Shown here: one piece after another, positions 57,230 to 64,000 of the stretch
Numbering within the stretch: position 1 is the stretch's first letter
Layout: each line of letters starts with the position of its first letter
Assembly (NCBI GenBank): GCA_963971535.1
Contig: OZ020593.1
Location: 18,098,304 to 18,162,303, forward strand
DNA from: Notolepis coatsorum
Taxonomy: Eukaryota; Chordata; Actinopteri; Aulopiformes; Paralepididae
Length of the DNA: 64,000 nt
Direction: 5' to 3'
Program-made: the position numbers and the translations under genes
Notes under the pieces: model-generated
Told to the model about the DNA's origin: nothing
The model's database searches: none
What the model saw: only the letters and a program-made list of their open reading frames with translations

Positions 57230-57440
57230 GTACACGGTACACAAAAACCACAGTTCGGTACGTACCTCAGTTTTGAAGTCACGGTTCGGTACGTGTTTTC
57301 GGTACAGAGGGGGAAAGTTTAAGTTTATTTATTTGGCTTTCCATGTTCCACTCAGGGGTGATGCAGTAACTGTTAAGTAGGGCTGTCACTGAATATTCTA
57401 TATTCAAATGAATAATCGACTTGTTAAAAAAATATATTAG
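57230..57440 (+). mobile_element. Decayed hAT-type MITE, relative of 14134-14472
   Basis: Shares GGTACACAAAAACCAC, GGTACGTACCTC and GGCTTTCCATGTTCCACTCA with the intact MITE; both ends are lost. Another unpaired hAT-like end (GGGCTGGGCGATATGGCC) is at 56960. Confidence 0.7.
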
Positions 57441-58277
57441 ATTGTGGGCGTGGGCCTGAATGCGCTGCATGACGGTTGGAGACACGCGACGTCATTGAAC
57501 TGAATACAACAACAACCGCGACCACCATCCCTCAGGGTAAAACGTTATTGAATAGAGAAAGAAGCGTCATGCAGGTCCCTAATGGTAAATACTATTTCCT
57601 GTTTCATGCCAAGGAAAATATATCAATTCATGTTTATCACACCTTGTGATATGAATGTCCGTTCTATATGCTGTGTGTGTGTGTGTTAGGGCTGAGCCCA
57701 AACGTTTGAACCTTTGTTCGTTGCGTTGGCATTCGAATTCTAAATCAACATTCGAATTTTGAATACAAAAAAAAACGTTATTATTTCTTTTAATATATTT
57801 TTTTCTATTCATTCTGTTTACACCAAAGGGGTTTTTCTTCACAGTTGCAGATAAAGATTAGGCTGCACTAATATTATAGTATTAAAAGAAACTGATGAGT
57901 TATATTCATTCGAAAGTTGATTTAATTGATTTAGTTGGGCTGGGGCTTCTCCCTGGGCTGGGTCTGGGTCTGGAAAGTTGATTTAATAAAAGAAAAAATA
58001 CAAATTTAATCAGAATAATCACTTTATTCAAATTGAGGATTTAGTTTGAGGATAAACAAACAGGCTTCGGGGACAGCCTTTGTGTGTGTGTGTGTGTGTG
58101 TTGCTAACTCGTCCTATTTCCCAAAACAAACTTAACAAACATTTCCCAACTTAAATGTTTACTCAGAGCATCCACCTGCTGTAAATGAAATAACAATGTT
58201 AGTCACAGACATCCTTCACTCTAGAGGATCCTGTAACTCAAACCCACTTGAGCCATGACATAATGCAAAGCACTTAA
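57441..58277. other. No gene recognised
   Basis: AT-rich, with small GT tracts (57676, 58081). Another TAGGGCTGAGCCC start-like motif is at 57687, with no partner seen. Confidence 0.4.
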
Positions 58278-59205
58278 CACTTTGAGCGCCACGCCTGGTT
58301 TTCTGTTTTACCGGCTGAATGCCACCATCGGCGCCAATGTTAGCGTTAATATCGCCTAATCTATGTTTTAAATTATGGCTATGTGTCTAATCTGCCCATC
58401 GCATTATCAAAGACTATTTTCCAGTCAGTGCTGTCAAGGCAGATTGTTTTTTTATCGCGTCGTTTCCGTTTCAGAGCAGTTAGAAAAGCCCCCGTTTTGA
58501 TATAAAAAACAGCTCATTCTGGAGCATTCTATGAAAATCGCCTTTTAGTGGAATATTCCACAACGTTGATATTCGTCGGCCTTTTTATGAATCGTTTTCA
58601 AATAAACGCTAGATGATCAATATTATACGTGCACGCACGCACATTACGGCCGCGCACTGATAATCGCTCCGTTGATTTCCTCACAGACTTTTACAGTGAA
58701 ACCGAAAGAAGACATTTCACAAAACAGCTTATAACTTCATCAAACTTACTCTGATTATCCTAACACTGATAACATAGAGTCCTTACCTGACATCAGATGG
58801 TATCCAACTGGTATATTCCAATTCCTGATCACCATTCGAAAAAATCGATACGTGTATGGATCCAACGCGATACTGTAGATCTCCATGATCAGCAGGGATC
58901 TGAGGTTCCAGAATGAACTGTGGTAACCCCGGCTGGATCAGTGAACTGGAAAATGTGGAGTACCGGATTTTTTTCCCCATTCATTTTCATTGAGTCCATT
59001 CCAAAATCACTTATGTCATCTGGGAGACGACAGGGGGCGCTTTTTTCCACAGGGATCGCCGGCGCCGCTCGGCTATACTCGGGTGATGCAATAATTTTTC
59101 AGATCGCTAAAAAAAATAAAATTTAAAAATTCCGAGAAATCTCGTGAGTGGCTAGCAACCACCTATAAAAAAACCCAAGAAATCTCGTGAGTGGCACTGA
59201 AAGTG
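58278..59205. mobile_element. piggyBac-like non-autonomous element
   Basis: Terminal repeats CACTTTGAGCGCCAC and GTGGCACTGAAAGTG (13 of 15 match when inverted), flanked on both sides by TTAA (58274-58277, 59206-59209), the piggyBac target. A repeat AAATCTCGTGAGTGGC occurs twice near the right end. No transposase frame. Confidence 0.75.
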
Positions 59206-59215
59206 TTAAAGCGAA

Positions 59216-60221
59216 AACATGCATATGAAAATACTCCAGTTACGCTCTGTATCTAGGAGGTAGTTTAACTGGTCTACCAGACCTAGTCTGATACGGCTGC
59301 GTTTCAGATTGTCCATCGTGTGTCTCTGGTTGGTCTGCAACACCTGTGTTCTCTGCTGAACGTGTGTGTGTGTTGCCAGATTTTCTCTCGTGTCACAGTC
59401 CATGTTCTGGTAAGCATCCTGTTCATTTGTAGATGGAAAAGTTCTCTCATCCGCTTGTCTCTCCTGTACTGTCTCCCGTCCGGTGTACGAACCACATTAT
59501 GAAGGCGGTTGGTCATGTTTGTGCAGGACCGCGGCCGGCTGCCATGTTTCACCTCTTTGAACCCTGACGTTTTCTCCTGCTTGTAGGTCAGACAGTCTTT
59601 TTGTTTGCCTGTCGAAGTAGAGTTTTTGTTTCTCCTGCTTGTCACTCAACTGCCTGCGCATGTATACAGTTCCTCCTGGAGTGAGCAGTGATGTCGAGGT
59701 GGGCAGTTTTCCTTTCAGCCGCCGTCCCATGAGAAGCTGTCTGTCTCGGTGATAGTCCTACACAGTCCTACACCTTCCAGCGGTGTGTTTGCGATACTCC
59801 AATAGCGATATGTAGGGGTCGCCATTACTTTCTGGCAGAATGCCCAGCTTTCTGCAAAGTCCTTGAACTCAGCACTGGAATACTGAGGACCATTATCAGA
59901 GAGAAGACAACATCCAGGAATGCCATGTCTGGCAAATATTGATTTCAGTCCGACAATAACACTGCCACTGGTAGTATCTCTCAGTTGAGTGATTTCCGGG
60001 AACTTTGAGAAATAGTCCACAACACACAGCAGGAACTCCGATCCCTTATAATGAAAGAGATCAGTCCCTACTTTTGACCACGGTCTGTCTGGTACTGGGT
60101 GTGAGAGCAACGGTTCTCTCCAATTGTTGTTCCTGTTCTCATTACATACTATGGCACACTGAGATACCATCTCCTCAATTTGTGAAGACATGCGTGGCCA
60201 ATATAAAATCTTTCCTTGCAC
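59216..60221 (-). pseudogene. Ty3/gypsy retrotransposon integrase, decayed
   Basis: Part of a Ty3/gypsy Pol. The order on the minus strand is the HHCC zinc-region remnant (CAIVC), the integrase core with VVDYFSKFPEI and LLSDNGPQYSS (two catalytic Asp), then a broken stretch where the catalytic Glu region should be. A frameshifted C-terminus follows (VRVQRG, TPDGRQYRRD, RSGRPVKLPPRYR, stop near 59219). At least two frame changes occur. No LTRs, reverse transcriptase or protease are visible in the window, so this is a dead fragment. It lies only about 10 bp from the piggyBac-like element. Confidence 0.8.
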
Positions 60222-61413
<1,192 letters not shown>

Positions 61414-61585
61414 ACATATCTCCCTCTGACCTGTTAGTCTCATCATTGATTCTTTGAATACGTCCATAGCTCACTCCGTTGACGCACGGCGCTCCCTGGT
61501 CACAAGAGACTGCATTGCATTTGCAGTTATAACAGGGTTGGTTAGATAATGAGAGGTTGGTCGCCGATGCAGAAGTAAACAACTA

Positions 61586-63655
61586 CTGGAGCTCTGACTG
61601 GGTTCTGACTGGACTCTGACTGGGCTCTGACTGGACTCTGACTGGACTCTGACTGGGCTCTGACTGGACTCTGACTGGACTCTGACTGGGTTCTGACTGG
61701 ACTCTGACTGGGTTCTGACTGGACTCTGACTGGGTTCTGACTGGACTCTGACTGGACTCTGACTGGACTCTGACTGGGCTCTGACTGGGTTCTGACTGGA
61801 CTCTGACTGGACTCTGACTGGGCTCTGACTGGACTCTGACTGGGCTCTGACTGGACTCTGACTTGGTTCTAACTGGGTTCTGACTGGAGCTCTGACTGGG
61901 TTCTGACTGGACTCTGACTGGACTCTGACTGGGTTCTGACTGGACTCTGACTGGGTTCTGACTGGACTCTGACTGGGTTCTGACTGGACTCTGACTGGGT
62001 TCTGACTGGGCTCTGACTGGGTTCTGACTGGACTCTGACTGGACTCTGACTGGGTTCTGACTGGGTTCTGACTGGACTCTGACTGGGCTCTGACTGGACT
62101 CTGACTGGACTCTGACTGGACTCTGACTGGGTTCTGACTGGACTCTGACTGGGTTCTGACTGAACTCTGACTGGACTCTGACTGGACTCTGACTGGGTTC
62201 TGACTGGACTCTGACTGGGTTCTGACTGGGCTCTGACTGGGTTCTGACTGGACTCTGACTGGACTCTGACTGGACTCTGACTGGAGCTCTGACTGGGTTC
62301 TGACTGGGTTCTGACTGGACTCTGACTGGACTCTGACTTGGTTCTAACTGGAGCTCTGACTGGGTTCTGACTGGACTCTGACTGGACTCTGACTGGACTC
62401 TGACTGGGCTCTGACTGGGTTCTGACTGGACTCTGACTGGGTTCTGACTGGACTCTGACTGGGTTCTGACTGGACTCTGACTGGGTTCTGACTGGGCTCT
62501 GACTGGACTCTGACTGGGTTCTGACTGGACTCTGACTGGACTCTGACTGGGTTCTGACTGGGTTCTGACTGGACTCTGACTGGGTTCTGACTGGACTCTG
62601 ACTGGACTCTGACTGGGTTCTGACTGGGTTCTGACTGGACTCTGACTGGGTTCTGACTGAACTCTGACTGGACTCTGACTGGGTTCTGACTGGGTTCTGA
62701 CTGGACTCTGACTGGGTTCTGACTGGGCTCTGACTGGGTTCTGACTGGGCTCTGACTGGGTTCTGACTGGACTCTGACTGGGCTCTGACTGGACTCTGAC
62801 TGGACTCTGACTGGGTTCTGACTGGACTCTGACTGGGTTCTGACTGGACTCTGACTGGACTCTGACTGGGTTCTGACTGGACTCTGACTGGGTTCTGACT
62901 GGGCTCTGACTGGGTTCTGACTGGGCTCTGACTGGGTTCTGACTGGACTCTGACTGGACTCTGACTGGGTTCTGACTGAACTCTGACTGGACTCTGACTG
63001 GGTTCTGACTGGGTTCTGACTGGACTCTGACTGGGTTCTGACTGAGCTCTGACTGGACTCTGACTGGACTCTGACTGGGTTCTGACTGGGTTCTGACTGG
63101 ACTCTGACTGGGCTCTGACTGGACTCTGACTGGACTCTGACTGGGTTCTGACTGGACTCTGACTGGACTCTGACTGTATTCTGACTGGATTCTGACTGGA
63201 CTCTGACTGGACTCTGACTGGGTTCTGACTGGACTCTGACTGGACTCTGACTGGGTTCTGACTGGACTCTGACTGGACTCTGATTGGGTTCTGACTGGAC
63301 TCTGACTGGACTCTGACTGGACTCTGACTGGGTTCTGACTGGACTCTTGACTGGGTTCTGACTGGGTTCTGACTGGGTTCTGACTGGACTCTGACTGGGT
63401 TCTGACTGGACTCTGACTGGACTCTGATTGGGTTCTGACTGGACTCTGACTGGACTCTGACTGGACTCTGACTGGGTTCTGACTGGACTCTTGACTGGGT
63501 TCTGACTGGGTTCTGACTGGACTCTGACTGGGCTCTGACTGGGCTCTGACTGGACTCTGACTGGACTCTGACTGGGCTCTGACTGGGCTCTGATTGGACT
63601 CTGACTGGACTCTGACTGGACTCTGACTGGGTTCTGACTGGACTCTGACTGGGCC
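61586..63655. repeat. 11-bp satellite, ~2.07 kb
   Basis: About 188 copies of TGACTGGGTTC / TGACTGGACTC / TGACTGGGCTC. Three units make 33 bp, so one minus-strand frame stays open for 698 codons (SQSPVRTQSEP repeats). I regard this as a by-product of the repeat. Confidence 0.96.
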
Positions 63656-64000
63656 TAGCCTGCTAAACATTCCATTCACTTAAATACCACCCTGGTCCCA
63701 GCACTGCCATGGCGCTGTCCTGTGAGCGCTGGAATTCTGCATTGTTGTCAATGAAACATTGTCAACGTAGACCTTTTCTAAAGGCCTTAAAGGGACAGTT
63801 CTGGAAACCTACGAGCCCTATTTCTTACTTAGCAATGATGTTGCTGATTGGTAGATTGGTCCTTTCTCAGCACAACCCATGCTGTTCCTACAGGTACAGT
63901 GGCTACAACCCAATTGAGAAGAAGTGGATGGGGCCATGATTGAGAAGAATTGGATGGGGCCATGATTGAGAAGTGGATGGGGCCATGATTGAGAAGAAGT
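63656..64000 (+). other. Possible exon remnant and 26-bp tandem repeat at window end
   Basis: A pyrimidine-containing stretch ending TTCCTACAG precedes TACAGTGGCTACAACCCAAT, which encodes YSGYNPIEKKWMGP. The segment ATTGAGAAGAAGTGGATGGG plus GCCATG is then repeated about 3.5 times to the window end. The peptide faintly recalls the YN.VERRMAPLS motif of a fish dispersed protein family; this is weak. Confidence 0.25.

Noticed and set aside
61583..63679. 698-codon protein gene on the minus strand
   Set aside because: Entirely explained by an 11-bp satellite; composition is only the repeat, with no domain, signal or splice structure.

Overview
The window looks like teleost fish chromosomal DNA that is very rich in repeats. 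The reasons are two intronless TRIM genes of the fish TRIM16/finTRIM style, many L2/CR1-like LINE 3' ends with the tail typical of fish L2, tRNA-derived SINEs, a BEL/Pao LTR retrotransposon, many hAT-type MITEs and very long CA/GT, CT and TCTA microsatellites. It is not bacterial, and I see no operons, CRISPR arrays, riboswitches, rRNA or true tRNA genes. Species assignment is not possible from this sequence alone.

Layout. 1-6880 is a direct duplication of a unit with one TRIM E3-ligase-like gene (92-1762 and 4542-6221, minus strand) and a large palindrome just upstream of each gene. Copy A also carries an ~800 bp fold-back element that copy B lacks. 6850-14008 holds the last exon of a PAR-bZIP gene, closest to HLF. 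It is broken by a deletion in the DNA-binding region and split by an L2 LINE (6-bp target duplication AACTCT), which is itself split by a 5.0 kb non-coding LTR retrotransposon (5-bp duplication GCTGT). 14134-20528 is a LINE/MITE graveyard ending in a 28-bp minisatellite. 20529-29565 is a complete BEL/Pao element: two 1,334-bp LTRs, a tRNA-Tyr-type primer site, an uninterrupted Gag-Pol frame of about 2,068 codons, and a 5-bp target duplication.

29566-41100 has a 1.06 kb hAT element, a 3.7 kb 29-bp satellite with a 1,684-bp higher-order duplication, a LINE with a long open reverse-transcriptase fragment, a SINE split by a hAT element, and a 20-bp satellite. 41794-50735 has more hAT elements, a LINE 3' coding end whose 15-codon segment has expanded in frame into a 45-bp satellite, SINEs, and a 27-bp satellite split by a hAT-like element. 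51190-64000 has LINE ends, an inverted partner of the 41794 hAT element inside a 25-bp satellite, a piggyBac-like element flanked by TTAA, a decayed Ty3/gypsy integrase, a 384-bp CA tract and a 2.07 kb 11-bp satellite.

Functionally, only the two TRIM genes look like intact host genes, and the BEL/Pao Gag-Pol is the only apparently complete mobile-element protein. Everything else recognisable is remnant or non-coding repeat. The most informative content is the series of nested insertions whose order can be read from target-site duplications. All comparisons were made by eye; I ran no database searches.
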